Positions 54,689-64,000 are shown, numbered from the stretch's first letter. The stretch is DNA of 64,000 bases from Pseudonocardia sp. CNS-004 (GCA_001942185.1 MKJV01000011.1:108577-172576); one strand, 5' to 3'. Numbers and translations are program-made. Notes: generated by a model from the sequence alone, not told the origin.

Positions 54689-55429
54689 ATGGCGGAACGC
54701 GCCCCGTTGGGGCCCGTGGATGACCGCGGGCCCCTTCTCGCGTCGATGGGGGTGAAGGTCTCCGAGGAGCTCCTCACCCTCGCGCTCACCCATCGCTCGT
54801 ACGCCTACGAGAACGGCGGGCTGCCCACCAACGAGCGGTTGGAGTTCCTCGGCGACTCGGTGCTCTCGATCGTCGTCACCGAACGGCTGTACCGGGACCA
54901 CCCCGAGCTCCCCGAGGGGCAGCTCGCCAAGCTGCGTGCGAGCGTCGTCAACATGCACGCACTCGCCGGCGTGGCCAGCAGGCTCGGCGGCAGCGGGCTC
55001 GGCGCTCACCTGTACCTCGGCCGCGGCGAGGAGCTGACCGGCGGCCGGACGAAGGCGAGCATCCTCGCCGACGCCACCGAGGCGCTGATCGGCGCGGTCT
55101 ACCTCGAGCACGGTCTCGACACCGCCCGTGACCTCGTGCACCACCTGTTCGACTCGCTGCTGCAGGGCGCCCCGCTGCTCGGCGCCGGGCTCGACTGGAA
55201 GACCAGCTTGCAGGAGCTCACCGCGTCCGCCGACCTCGGCGTGCCCGAGTACCGGATCACCGAGGACGGGCCCGACCACCTCAAGGAGTTCACCGCCACG
55301 GCGGTGGTCGCCGGTCGCGACCTGGGCTCCGGTGTCGGGCGCACCAAGAAGGAGGCCGAGCAGAAGGCGGCCGAGCTCGCGTGGCGCACGCTCACCGCGG
55401 AAGCCGCCGCGGGCGCCGATCAGGGCTAG
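54689..55429 (+). CDS. rnc: Ribonuclease III
   Basis: 246 residues from ATG 54689. Catalytic motif [13 protein letters not shown] with Glu and Asp; second acidic site [17 protein letters not shown]-terminal double-stranded-RNA binding domain [10 protein letters not shown]...[18 protein letters not shown]. Cleaves double-stranded RNA in rRNA and mRNA processing. Eight bases before the mutM start. Confidence 0.96.
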   Translation: MAERAPLGPVDDRGPLLASMGVKVSEELLTLALTHRSYAYENGGLPTNERLEFLGDSVLSIVVTERLYRDHPELPEGQLAKLRASVVNMHALAGVASRLGGSGLGAHLYLGRGEELTGGRTKASILADATEALIGAVYLEHGLDTARDLVHHLFDSLLQGAPLLGAGLDWKTSLQELTASADLGVPEYRITEDGPDHLKEFTATAVVAGRDLGSGVGRTKKEAEQKAAELAWRTLTAEAAAGADQG

Positions 55430-55436
55430 GCGCCGG

Positions 55437-56330
55437 TTGCCCGAGCTCCCCGAGGTCGAGGTCGTCCGCCGCGGCCTCGCCGACCACGTCCTCGACCGCA
55501 CGATCACCGAGGTCGCGGTCGCGCACCCGCGGGCCGTGCGCCGCCACGTGGAGGGCGCGGCCGACTTCGCCGCCCGCCTCGCCGGCCGCACCGTCACCGG
55601 AGCCTGCCGCCGCGGCAAGTACCTCTGGCTCGAGCTCGACGGCGCGGGCGAGGGCGCGCGCGAGGGCGACGACGCGGTACTGGCACACCTCGGGATGAGC
55701 GGGCAGATCCTCGTCGCCGACGCCGGCCGTGCCGACGAGACCCACCTGCGCGTCCGGATGCGGTTCGCCGACGACGGCCCCGAGCTTCGGTTCGTCGACC
55801 AGCGGACGTTCGGCGGCCTGTCGGTGCACCCGCTCGTACCGGCCGCGGGCGGCGGCCTGCTCCCCGCGCCGGTCGCCCACATCGCCCGCGACCCGATGGA
55901 CCCCGCGTTCGACCTCGACGCCGCCGTCGCAGGCATCCGTCGCAGGCGCACCGGGCTCAAGCGCGCCCTGCTCGACCAGACCGTGGTGTCGGGCATCGGC
56001 AACATCTACGCCGACGAGGCGCTCTGGCGGGCACGCCTGCACGGCTCCCGTCCCACCGAGGCGCTCACCAGGGGGCAGGGCCGGGCGGTGCTCGGCGCGG
56101 CCGCGGCCGTGATGGGGGAGGCCCTGGTGGCGGGCGGCACGTCGTTCGACGCGCTGTACGTCAACGTCAACGGGGCGTCGGGCTACTTCGACCGCGCGCT
56201 CGCGGTGTACGGCCGGGCCGACCGCCCCTGCCTGCGCTGCGGCACCCCGATCCGCCGCGACGCGTTCATGAACCGCAGCTCCTACACCTGCCCAAGCTGC
56301 CAGCCCCGCCCGCGCAACCCCCACCCCTGA
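55437..56330 (+). CDS. mutM: Formamidopyrimidine-DNA glycosylase, MutM (TTG start)
   Basis: 297 residues. The catalytic N-terminal Pro-Glu is only preserved if translation begins at TTG 55437, giving (M)[13 protein letters not shown]; removal of Met exposes Pro. [10 protein letters not shown] holds the conserved Lys, [15 protein letters not shown] is the helix-two-turn-helix, and [10 protein letters not shown]...YTCPSCQ the zinc finger. Excises oxidised purines. Follows rnc as in other actinomycetes. Confidence 0.95.
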   Translation: MPELPEVEVVRRGLADHVLDRTITEVAVAHPRAVRRHVEGAADFAARLAGRTVTGACRRGKYLWLELDGAGEGAREGDDAVLAHLGMSGQILVADAGRADETHLRVRMRFADDGPELRFVDQRTFGGLSVHPLVPAAGGGLLPAPVAHIARDPMDPAFDLDAAVAGIRRRRTGLKRALLDQTVVSGIGNIYADEALWRARLHGSRPTEALTRGQGRAVLGAAAAVMGEALVAGGTSFDALYVNVNGASGYFDRALAVYGRADRPCLRCGTPIRRDAFMNRSSYTCPSCQPRPRNPHP

Positions 56331-56420
56331 GGAACTGAGCACAGGCGATCGGCCACACACCGACGTCGTACCCACGAGGTCGGCGCGGTGGTCTACGACC
56401 CGATTTGCCAGGCTTGCCGA

Positions 56421-57065
56421 ATGCACGAGTCCGCCGATCAGCACGACCATGCCTTCGTGAGCGCCGCATCGATCGCCATGGAGCTCATCCTTCGACCGGA
56501 GGTCTCGGATCGGTGGTTGCAGCCGAGCGCGCTGCCGAAGATGTCGATCGGCGCGCTCGCCTCCCACCTGGGACGTCAGATCTCTCGTGCAGCCGAGCTG
56601 CTGCCGGTCGTCGCGGATCTGCCGATGCTGGAGTCTGCGGACGAGCACTACGCCCGGGCTGCCTGGGTCACGTCGACCTCACCCGACGATCCGGCCAACG
56701 ATCGCGGCACCGATGACGCCGAAGCCGCGCTCGGCCCCGCGGCGCTGCGGGGTAGGACCACGGCGGCGCTTCAAGCGGTACGTGATCTGCTCGTCGCCGG
56801 TGATGCCCGCGACGTCGTGTCCATTCCGTGGCAAGGCTGGTCGCTGCGGCGCCCCGACTTCCTGCTGACTCGACTCCTGGAGCTCGTGGTCCATTCCGAC
56901 GATCTGGCAGCGAGTCTCGAGCTGCCCACCCCCGAGTTCCCGGACGAGGCCTTCGCTCCCGTGCGAGATCTGCTCGTGCGCCTCGCGGTGAGGCGCCACG
57001 GACAGTCCGCGTTCGTGGCCACCCTGACCCGTCGAGAGCGCGCACGCTCGATCGACGCGTTCTAG
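56421..57065 (+). CDS. Maleylpyruvate isomerase/DinB-fold (MDMPI) family protein
   Basis: 214 residues from ATG 56421. SIGALASHLGRQISRAAELLPVV and LLTRLLELVVHSDDLAASL carry the His residues of the mycothiol-dependent DinB-like metalloenzyme family. An upstream in-frame GTG at 56388 has no family-like sequence. Such proteins use mycothiol, the thiol of actinomycetes, in detoxification or catabolism. Base usage looks less biased than in its neighbours, so it may be acquired. Confidence 0.75.
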   Translation: MHESADQHDHAFVSAASIAMELILRPEVSDRWLQPSALPKMSIGALASHLGRQISRAAELLPVVADLPMLESADEHYARAAWVTSTSPDDPANDRGTDDAEAALGPAALRGRTTAALQAVRDLLVAGDARDVVSIPWQGWSLRRPDFLLTRLLELVVHSDDLAASLELPTPEFPDEAFAPVRDLLVRLAVRRHGQSAFVATLTRRERARSIDAF

Positions 57066-57445
57066 TACTACAGGCGGACTTCGTGGTCATGGGCGTTCGG
57101 CCCGGTCACCGGGGCCCGTGCGGCAATGGTCGCGCATGATCGGCTGTTTCGGTTGTCTGTTGCTGCGGCGACAGCCATGAGCAACCGATACATGCGGTTC
57201 GCCCGCATGATCCCCGGTTTCGGGTGCTCATGGCCGGGCAGCGCCCGCTGATCACGCCCATCGGACCGGCGATGGCGAGGGGGCCACGACGGGACCACCG
57301 CAGGCGCGTGGCACACGGCCGCATGGCCTGTCCGGGAACGGGCGTGCCCCCGCGTCGGGGACGACCATCCACGCAACCTGGAGTTCGGTAGACGAGCCGT
57401 GTGCCGCTCCCCGCTCGAACGAGCAGGTCATCGAGACGGTCCCGG
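57066..57445. other. Intergenic region (380 bases) with repeat copies B2 and C2
   Basis: 57134-57234 is the second copy of the repeat at 51389-51490. 57338-57363 is identical to 25227-25252, and the match continues weakly through TCCACGCA and TTCGGTAG. No gene. Confidence 0.6.
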
Positions 57446-58480
57446 TCACAGCCAGCCACGGCGTTTGAAGACGAGGTAGAGGACCACACCGAGCAGGACC
57501 ATCAGAACGACCGCGAACGGGTAGCCGAGCGCCCAGTGCAGCTCGGGCATGTGGTCGAAGTTCATGCCGTAGATCGAGGCGATCAGCGTGGGGGCGAAGA
57601 GAATCGCCGCCCACGACGAGATGCGCTTGACCTGCTCGTTCTGCTCGTAGCCCGCCTGGGTCATGCGGGCCATCTCCTCGTTCTGGCGCTGGCCGACGAG
57701 CGCGGCGTTGACCTGGAGGATGTTCGTCAGCAGCTGCCGGAACGCCTCGATGCGCTCCAGCACCCGGGTGGCGTGGTCGGCCACGTCGCGCAGCGCGCGC
57801 CGCAGCTCGAGGTCGGACTCGCCCGCCTGTTCCTTGAGTCGTTCCCGCAGGTTGGCGAACACGTCGGCCAACGGCTCGACCGCCCGCTGGAACTCGATGA
57901 CCTCGCGGGAGAGCTGGTAGATCCGCTTGGACACGCCGGGGTCGCCGCCGAAGACCTGCACCTCGATCTCGTCGATGTCGTCCTGCAGCCCGTCGAGCAC
58001 GGGCGCGTAGTCGTCGACGACCTTGTCGAGCACCGCGTACAGCACCGCGTACGGGCCGTTGTCGAGGAGGTCGGGCTCGTCCTCCAGCCGGTGGCGGACC
58101 TGCGCGAGGTCGGGTTTCTGCGCGTGCCGGATGGTGATGACGAAGTCCGGCCCGATGAACAGGTGGAGCTCGCCGATCTCCACGACCTCGACCGGGTCGA
58201 CGTAGCGCGCCGGGCGCAGCACCACGAACAGGACGTCGCCGTAGCGCTCGACCTTGGGGCGCTGGTGCGCGGTGATCGTGTCCTCCACCGCGAGGCCGTG
58301 CAGCGAGAACTCCTTGGCGACCGCGTCGATCTCCTCGGTGGTCGGGCGGAGCAGGCCGATCCAGCAGAAGCTGCGTCCCTGGTCGGGGCACTCCCGTAGC
58401 TCGGCGAACGTCCGGTCGAGCGAGCCGGGAGCCGCCGCCCGCCTCCCGTCGATGTAGATCGCGTTGTCGACCACGGACAT
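57446..58480 (-). CDS. corA: CorA-family magnesium/cobalt transporter
   Basis: 344 residues. A large N-terminal cytoplasmic domain is followed by the long stalk helix (QRAVEPLADVFANLRERLKEQ and on) and two C-terminal membrane helices; TM1 ends in the diagnostic YGMNF, and the tail is Lys/Arg-rich (FKRRGWL). Pentameric Mg2+ channel of the plasma membrane. Start ATG 58480. Flanked by long intergenic gaps, so monocistronic. Confidence 0.93.
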   Translation of the reverse strand: MSVVDNAIYIDGRRAAAPGSLDRTFAELRECPDQGRSFCWIGLLRPTTEEIDAVAKEFSLHGLAVEDTITAHQRPKVERYGDVLFVVLRPARYVDPVEVVEIGELHLFIGPDFVITIRHAQKPDLAQVRHRLEDEPDLLDNGPYAVLYAVLDKVVDDYAPVLDGLQDDIDEIEVQVFGGDPGVSKRIYQLSREVIEFQRAVEPLADVFANLRERLKEQAGESDLELRRALRDVADHATRVLERIEAFRQLLTNILQVNAALVGQRQNEEMARMTQAGYEQNEQVKRISSWAAILFAPTLIASIYGMNFDHMPELHWALGYPFAVVLMVLLGVVLYLVFKRRGWL

Positions 58481-58934
58481 GGGCGAAGCCTAGGCCGTGT
58501 CCTGCGGTGGTCGCGCCCGGATCGGAGGCCTGATCGTCAGGATCGGGACATGCGCGGCACCGGGAGGATGTGCCGAATCGCCGGGTCGGGAGGGTCGGTG
58601 ACCAAGGCCGGACGGTCGCCGGTCGATCTTCGACAGCAACCGTTCGCCCTTGATCGGCGCTGCTCGGGGCGGGGATGGCCGGGTGGTGCCTCTCGGTGCG
58701 GTGATCGCGGGGGTGCGTTCTGCGGAACGTCCGCGACGGGGCCGTGATCTGTCCGGGTCGCACCTGGGTGTCGTGTCGTTCGCCGGCGTGTGCTGCTCGG
58801 ATCGATCACTTCGCCTCGGGGTACGGCCACTCGACCAGGCGGCGGTCCCGTCCACCGCGGGGACACGTCGGACCCCCGCGGTGCGCGCTACTGCGCGATG
58901 CGTAGTAGTGTGCACAGCGCAGAAGGGGGCAGGC
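58481..58934. other. Intergenic region (454 bases), divergent corA / padR
   Basis: No gene. GTGTGCTGCTCGGATCGATCAC near 58788 resembles the right ends of the hairpins at 25676 and 53104. The padR operator lies at its right end. Nothing else recognised. Confidence 0.5.
58888..58908. promoter_or_regulatory. Probable PadR operator
   Basis: CTACTGCGC-GAT-GCGTAGTAG, an inverted repeat with one mismatch, 26 bases before the padR ATG and next to TAGTGT, a possible -10. Autoregulation through such a site is usual for PadR regulators. Confidence 0.5.
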
Positions 58935-59255
58935 ATGGACACCAGTCAGCTGCTCAAGGGTGTGCTCGACCTCGCCGTGCTCGCGGTGCTCGATCGCGGC
59001 GACGGCTACGGCTACGAGGTGGTGCGCGGGCTGCGCGCCGCCGGACTGCACGAGGTGGGCGACGCGTCGGTCTACGGCACGCTGCGGCGGCTCTACAACG
59101 CAGGGCTGCTCACCTCCTACGTCGTGCCGAGCGAGGAAGGGCCGCACCGCAAGTACTACAGCCTGAACGCGCCGGGGCGCGAACGCCTGCGCGAGATGGC
59201 GAAGACGTGGCGTGCATTCGCCGAGACGATGGAAGGGCTGGTGGGGGCGGCATGA
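58935..59255 (+). CDS. PadR family regulator
   Basis: 106 residues. LLKGVLDLAVLAVLDRGDGYGYEVVRGL, GDASVYGTLRRLYNAGLLTSY and GPHRKYYSLNAPG are the PadR winged-helix signatures. ATG 58935 follows AAGGGGGCAGG. It overlaps the HAAS gene by ATGA, the normal PadR/HAAS pairing in which the membrane protein acts with the regulator. Confidence 0.93.
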   Translation: MDTSQLLKGVLDLAVLAVLDRGDGYGYEVVRGLRAAGLHEVGDASVYGTLRRLYNAGLLTSYVVPSEEGPHRKYYSLNAPGRERLREMAKTWRAFAETMEGLVGAA

Positions 59256-60491
59256 CCGACGACGGGACGACGCAGGGCAGTGCGCCCGGCAGTGCGGCCA
59301 CAGTGCAGCCCGCGAGCCTGCGGCCGAGGAGTACCTGGACGGTGTGCGGGCGGCGCTGGCCGATCTCCCCGCACCCGAGGTCGCGGAGATCCTCGACGAC
59401 GTCCGCGCCCACCTCGCGGATCTCACCGACGAGCTCGGCGGCGAGGCGGACGTCGCGGCGCTCACCGCGCGGCTGGGATCCCCTGGCGCGTACGCCGCCG
59501 AGCTGCGCGCCGCGGCCGGCTACCCGGCGGAGCCGGAGAAGGCGGTCGGCTCGCGCCACGGGCGCGGCAGGCTCGCGCTCGCGGCGCCCGGGGCCGGGGC
59601 GTTGCTGTTCCTGCTCGGCATCGGGGCGCGGGAGATCGCCATCGTGTTCGTCGGGCTGGTGATCGGGGCGATCGGGCTGCCGCTCGTGATCCGCGACGGG
59701 CCGCGGGTGCCGAGCGTGGCCGACCTGCCGAGGTGCGCTGGTTCGCCGCGGCCCGCCCGGCCGCGGGCACCGCGGCCCGTACCGTCACCGACTTCGTCGG
59801 GAGCCTCCAGCCGGCGTGGTGGGTTCTGCGCGCCATCGCGGCCGCCGCGCTGGTCGTGGCGGTCTTCGCCGGCGGCGAGGCGCCCGCGGTGCTCCTGTTC
59901 GGGCTCCTCGCCGTTCCCGCGTCGATCTGGGTGGGCCACCGCACCCGGCGGGACCGGCGCCTCCTCTGGGTCGTGGTGCCGCTCAACGCCCTGGCCGCGA
60001 TCGCGCTCCTGTGGATGCTGGTCGACGGGATACCCGGTTCGCGCGAGCCGTCACCGGCGAGCTACGACGTCTCGGTCCCCGGGTTGTGGCAGGACAGGGA
60101 CCGCGAGATCCGCGACATCCGCCCGGTGGACGCCGAGGGCAACCCGCTCAGCGGCGTGTACCTGTTCGACCAGGACGGTCTGCCGATCGACACGTCGGGA
60201 AGCGAGTGCGCGGGCGACGGCACCGACCCCGGGTCCGGCGCCAACGTGGCCTACCCGCGGGGGACGTGGGACTACGACCCCGGCACCGGGGACTGCCGCC
60301 ACATCCCGCCGCTGCCGCTCGTGGTCGCGGTGCCCACGGCACCCGCATCGGGTGCGGTGCCGACACCGGTGCCGACGTCGGTGCCTGGTGGCGCAACGCC
60401 GACGCCCGTGCCCGGTGGTGCGGCGCCGGACGGGTCGGCACCGCCGGTCACGCCGCTGCCCGCCACGCCGGTCGCGCCGCCGACCGGATGA
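59252..60491 (+). CDS. HAAS-domain membrane protein with Pro-rich tail (two frameshifts)
   Basis: About 412 residues. After a shift near 59315, EEYLDGVRAALADLPAPEVAEILDDV is the HAAS helical domain. Membrane helices follow (GAGALLFLLGIGAREIAIVFVGLVIGAIG), a second shift near 59735, then more helices (VLRAIAAAALVVAVFAGG, VVVPLNALAAIALLWMLV). An extracellular stretch with YDVSVPGLWQDRDREI ends in a Pro/Thr-rich tail. Works with PadR, possibly in envelope stress; precise role unknown. Confidence 0.8.
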
Positions 60492-60543
60492 GCCTCGGGT
60501 CCGTGCCGGCACGTCGGGGGCGCCGGCACGGACCCTTCCTCGA

Positions 60544-61231
60544 TTACTTCCCGAACTCCTGCACCCAGTAGTTGCCGGAGCGCGCCACGCCGATCGTGGT
60601 GAAGGCGCAGGTCAGCATCGCCGACCGGTGCGACGGCGATGCCATCCACTCGCGCACCACCTGGCTCGCGCTCGTCTGCCCCTTCGCGATGTTCTCCGCA
60701 CCGGGCCGCGGGTAGCCCGCCGCGCGCACGCGCTGCTCGAAGCGCCGCCCGTCGCGGCTCACGTGGTCGAAGTAGCCCTTCTCGTTCATGTCCGAGGCGT
60801 GGGCCTGCGCGGCGCGGGTCAGCCGGCCGTCGGGGGGCGAGGTCGCCGCAGCCGGCGTCGCGCCTGCGCTGGTTGGTCAAGGAGATGACCTCTCCCATCG
60901 CGCCGCCCACGCTGACGGGCTCCCGCTTCGGAGCGGCGGGCTCCGGTGGCGGTGGCGGCGGCTCGGGGGTGTGCACCGGGCCGCCCGACGTGGCGCCGGG
61001 GATCGACGCGAACGCGTGCACCGTCGAGATCTCCGTGGGCGGTGGGCGGTCGTCCACCTGTGCCGCCCGCGGAACGACGTCCGCGCCGGTGGCCGCGGCG
61101 ATCGCATCGGTGCGAAGTGCGGTGGGCACGACCTCGTCGGGGAAGGTCGCGACAGCGACCCCGGCGACCAGGACGACCCCGGTCGCGAGAGCGAGCATCT
61201 GCGCACCGGCATTAGACCGGTTGGGGGGCAC
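60544..61231 (-). CDS. CAP (SCP/PR1) domain secreted protein (frameshifted near 60840)
   Basis: About 229 residues from GTG 61231. One N-terminal membrane helix (MLALATGVVLVAGVAVATF), a Pro-rich linker (HTPEPPPPPPEPAAP), then the CAP domain: VISLTNQRRRDAGCGDL, after the shift KGYFDHVSRDGRRFEQRV, PGAENIAKG and SPSHRSAMLTCAFTTIGVA, with the usual His and Glu. Such bacterial CAP proteins are extracellular and of unclear function. Divergent from acyP over 21 bases. Confidence 0.88.
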
Positions 61232-61252
61232 GAAAAGGTAAGCTAGCAGCTC

Positions 61253-61543
61253 GTGATCACCCAGGGCGATCAGCCGGTCCGGCTCACGGCATGGGTCCAC
61301 GGCCACGTCCAGGGCGTCGGTTTCCGCTGGTGGACCCGCGCCAGGGCGCTCGAGCTCGGCCTCGTCGGCAGCGCGCGCAACCTCCCGGACGGGCGCGTTG
61401 CCGTCGTCGCCGAGGGCCAACATCACCCGTGTGAGTTACTCCTGGCAGCGCTGCGTAGCGGATCGACTCCGGGGCGTGTCGATTCCGTGGTCGAGCAGTG
61501 GGGCGAGGCGCGCGGCGGCCTGCGGGGGTTCGAGGAGCGGTAG
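61253..61543 (+). CDS. acyP: Acylphosphatase
   Basis: 96 residues. [16 protein letters not shown] gives the phosphate loop with catalytic Arg, and [17 protein letters not shown] the catalytic Asn. GTG 61253. Hydrolyses acyl phosphates in the cytoplasm. acyP directly before smc is the common actinobacterial order. Confidence 0.93.
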   Translation: MITQGDQPVRLTAWVHGHVQGVGFRWWTRARALELGLVGSARNLPDGRVAVVAEGQHHPCELLLAALRSGSTPGRVDSVVEQWGEARGGLRGFEER

Positions 61544-61589
61544 GGGTAACCTCGATCGACTGTCGCCGCCGTTCTGGAGACCCCCACCC

Positions 61590-64000
61590 GTGCACCTCAA
61601 GAGCCTGACGCTGAAGGGCTTCAAGTCCTTCGCCTCGGCGACGACGCTACGGCTGGAGCCGGGCATCACCTGCGTGGTGGGCCCCAACGGCTCGGGCAAG
61701 TCCAACGTCGTCGACGCGATCAGCTGGGTGCTCGGCGAGCAGGGTGCGAAGGCGTTGCGCGGCGGCAAGATGGAGGACGTCATCTTCGCCGGCACATCGG
61801 GGCGGGCCCCGCTCGGCCGCGCCGAGGTCACGCTCACGATCGACAACTCCGACGGCGCCCTCCCGATCGACTACTCCGAGGTCTCGATCACCCGCCGGAT
61901 GTTCCGCGACGGCGCGGGCGAGTACGAGATCAACGGCTCGTCCTGCCGGCTGCTCGACATCCAGGAGCTGCTGTCCGACTCCGGCATCGGCCGCGAGATG
62001 CACGTCATCGTCGGGCAGGGCCAGCTCGACTCCGTGCTGCAGAGCAAGCCGGAGGACCGCCGCGCGTACATCGAGGAGGCCGCGGGCGTCCTCAAGCACC
62101 GCAAGCGCAAGGAGAAGGCCCTCCGCAAGCTCGACGCGATGCAGGCCAACCTCACGCGGCTCACCGACCTCACCGCGGAGCTGCGCCGCCAGCTCAAACC
62201 CCTCGGCAGGCAGGCCGAGATCGCGCGCCGGGCGCAGTCGGTGCAGTCCGAGCTGCGCGACGCGCGGCTGCGGCTCGCGGCCGACGACATCGTCACGGTG
62301 CGCACCCAGCTCGCGCGCGAGGAGGCCGACGAGGCGAGCGCCCGCGCCCGGCGCGCGGAGGTCGAGGAGCAGCTGTCGGTGGCGCGCGTCGAGCAGGAGC
62401 GCCTCGAGGCCGCACTGGCCCAGGACGCACCGCGGCTCGCCGCGGCCCAGGACACCTGGTACCGGCTCTCCGCGCTCGCCGAGCGGTTCGCCGGCACGGT
62501 GCGGCTCGCGCAGGAGCGCAGCCGCCACCTCGCCGACCCGCAGGAACGCGCCCCCGGCCGCGACCCCGACGAGCTCGACGCCGAGGCCGACGCCGTCGCC
62601 GAGGAGGAGGCCGAGCTGGTGGCGGCCGTCGCCGAGGCCCGGCGCAGGCTGTCGGACATCCTCGAGGAGCGCACCGAGCAGGAGAGGACGCTCGCCGCCG
62701 CCGAGCGCGCCCACATGGCGGCCGTCCGGGCCCTCGCCGACCGCAAGGCCGGCATCGCCACCCTCGCCGGCCGCGCCGAAGCACTGCGCAGCGGCGCGGC
62801 CGCCACCGCCGACGAGATCGAGCGGCTGTCCGAGGCGCTCGCCGAGGCCCAGGAACGCACCGCGGCCGCCGAGACCGAGCTGGAGCACGCCCGCGACGAG
62901 CTGGGCACCCTCGACGAGGGCGACACCAGCCTCGAGCAGCGCAGCGCCCAGGCCGTCGAGGCACACGACGGCGCCCGCGCCGGGTGGCCGAGCTGGTGGC
63001 CCGCGAACGCGAGCTGGAGCAGCAGCGGGCGCACTGGCGGGCCCGCGTCGACGCGCTGTCGGTGAGCCTCGCCCGCCGCGACGGCTCCGGTGAGCTCGTG
63101 GGCACCGACGGCGTACTGGGCCCCCTCTCCGGCCTGATCACGGTGGAGCCGGAGGCCAGAGCCGCGGTCGCTGCAGCCCTGGGCGACCTGGCCGACGCGC
63201 TGGCCGTGGAATCCCCGGACGCGGCGGTGCGGTCCCTGCAGCTCCTGCGCGCGAAGGACGCGGGCCGCGCGAGCCTGGTGGTGGCCCCCGGCGGAGGTCA
63301 GCAAAGCCACTTTCACGACACCTCGCGTCATGAAAGTGGCTTTGCTGACATCGGGGCCGGGCGGTGGGCGATCGACCTCGTCTCCGCCGAGCCTTCGGTC
63401 GCCTCCGCCGTGGCTTTCCTGCTCGGCGGGGTTCTCGTCGTCGACGACCTCGCCGCCGCCCGGGCCGTCGTCTCCGAGCACCCGGAGCTCACGGCCGTCA
63501 CCCGCGACGGCGACGTGCTCGGCGCCGCCCGCGCCTCCGGTGGGTCGGGCGCCGCGTCGAGCGCGCTGGACGTGCAGGCCGCCGTCAACGAGGCGCTGGA
63601 TCGCCGCGAAGCCGTGGAGGAGGAGCTGGCGCGGCTGCGCCCCGCGCTGGAGGGCGCCCGCGCCGGGGAGGCGGCCCGGCTCGCCGACGTCGAGGCGGCC
63701 AGGCAGGTGCAGAACGCCGCCGAGACGCGCAAGGCCGCCGCGTCGGCGCAGCTCGGCCGGCTGGAGCAGGTCGTCCGCTCGGCCACGGCCGAGGCACAGC
63801 GGCTGCGGGAGCGCCGCGACACCGTCGAGTCCCGCCGCTCCGACGCGCTGCTCGCGCTGGAGGCCGCCGAGCGGCAGCTCGCCGTGGCCGAGGACGAGCC
63901 GGTCGGCGCAGCTCGGCCGGCTGGAGCAGGTCGTCCGCTCGGCCACGGCCGAGGCACAGCGGCTGCGGGAGCGCCGCGACACCGTCGAGTCCCGCCGCTC
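61590..64000 (+). CDS. smc: Chromosome segregation protein SMC, 5' part (frameshifted near 62980; runs off window)
   Basis: About 800 residues are visible. N-terminal head: [20 protein letters not shown], Walker [11 protein letters not shown]. Long coiled coil (to about residue 460), then after a shift near 62980 [15 protein letters not shown] and the hinge ([34 protein letters not shown]). Within the hinge, 20 extra residues ([17 protein letters not shown]) are encoded by a palindrome, in frame. Near the window end, 63742-63840 is repeated at 63902-64000 out of frame, so the gene is broken there or misassembled. SMC condenses and segregates chromosomes. Confidence 0.92.
63297..63349. repeat. 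Palindromic element inserted in the smc hinge
   Basis: Arms 63297-63315 and 63331-63349 (GTCAGCAAAGCCACTTTCA and its exact reverse complement) flank a 15-base loop. AT-richer than the surrounding gene. It is translated in frame as part of a hinge surface loop. Confidence 0.85.
63742..64000 (+). repeat. 99-base exact duplication in smc, period 160
   Basis: 63742-63840 equals 63902-64000 base for base. The period (160) is not a multiple of three, so the second copy is read in another frame and SMC would be lost. The repeat runs to the window edge and may continue. Probably an assembly overlap artefact. Confidence 0.9.

Noticed and set aside
1..64000. CRISPR arrays, tRNA or rRNA genes, insertion sequences
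   Set aside because: No regularly spaced direct repeats, no CCA-ended cloverleaf or rRNA-like stretch, and no transposase-like protein were found in either strand.

Overview
The window looks like chromosome of a very GC-rich actinomycete (GC clearly above 70% by eye, many GTG starts, GTGA/ATGA start-stop overlaps, lipoprotein signal peptides, actinobacterial yceD-rpmF-rnc-mutM...acyP-smc block). The gene set and regulator families fit Pseudonocardiales, possibly Pseudonocardia; that placement is inference. No rRNA, tRNA, CRISPR array or intact insertion sequence was found. About thirty genes carry single-base frameshifts, often next to G or C runs. They also hit housekeeping genes (yceD, smc), and two local DNA duplications occur, so most breaks are probably sequencing or assembly errors. 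Affected genes are annotated across the shift.

Layout. 1-5440 (+): a tightly coupled catabolic-looking operon (two MmgE/PrpD proteins, a PPOX flavoprotein, a small alpha-beta-barrel protein, a luciferase-like monooxygenase). 5656-8230 (-): GH106-like glycosidase. 8327-16950 (-): a cluster with class 1B-type dihydroorotate dehydrogenase, its PyrK-like electron-transfer subunit, a dihydroorotase-like cyclic amidase, an M20 N-carbamoyl-amino-acid hydrolase, a degenerate PRTase-like protein, a third MmgE/PrpD, an ornithine-cyclodeaminase-family protein and an MFS permease. Divergent (+) are an IclR regulator and an asparaginase. Together these could convert orotate or a related cyclic ureide to carbamoyl-aspartate and aspartate. 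Two matching promoters with IclR-type boxes support common control. 19017-22271 (+): SDR, SigJ-like ECF sigma factor, SRPBCC/ArsR pair and DUF899. 22531-25061: an unknown protein and a dienelactone hydrolase lipoprotein. 25984-30478 (+): GntR-ABC ATPase, a NarL-type two-component system, and a MarR-GNAT fusion.

30492-39603: a proline-rich single-pass protein, a WYL regulator, TctABC tricarboxylate-type transporter, a GntR regulator and an Nramp-like permease. 39677-45358 (-): a uronate operon (TRAP dctPQM, kduI, IclR, kduD, YCII). 45594-49212 (+): a MacAB-like ABC system with adaptor. 49287-53857: GT39, GNAT, a fused Phd/RelE-like toxin-antitoxin gene, CutA and a hypothetical protein. 53894-64000: yceD, rpmF, rnc, mutM, then MDMPI, corA, padR/HAAS and CAP genes, then acyP and the 5' part of smc.

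The most unusual signals are perfect palindromes. Two matching 20-22-bp inverted repeats lie between genes (33812, 49221). Different palindromes sit in frame inside tctB (35679-35735) and the smc hinge region (63297-63349). Diverged non-coding repeats recur in the longer intergenic gaps.
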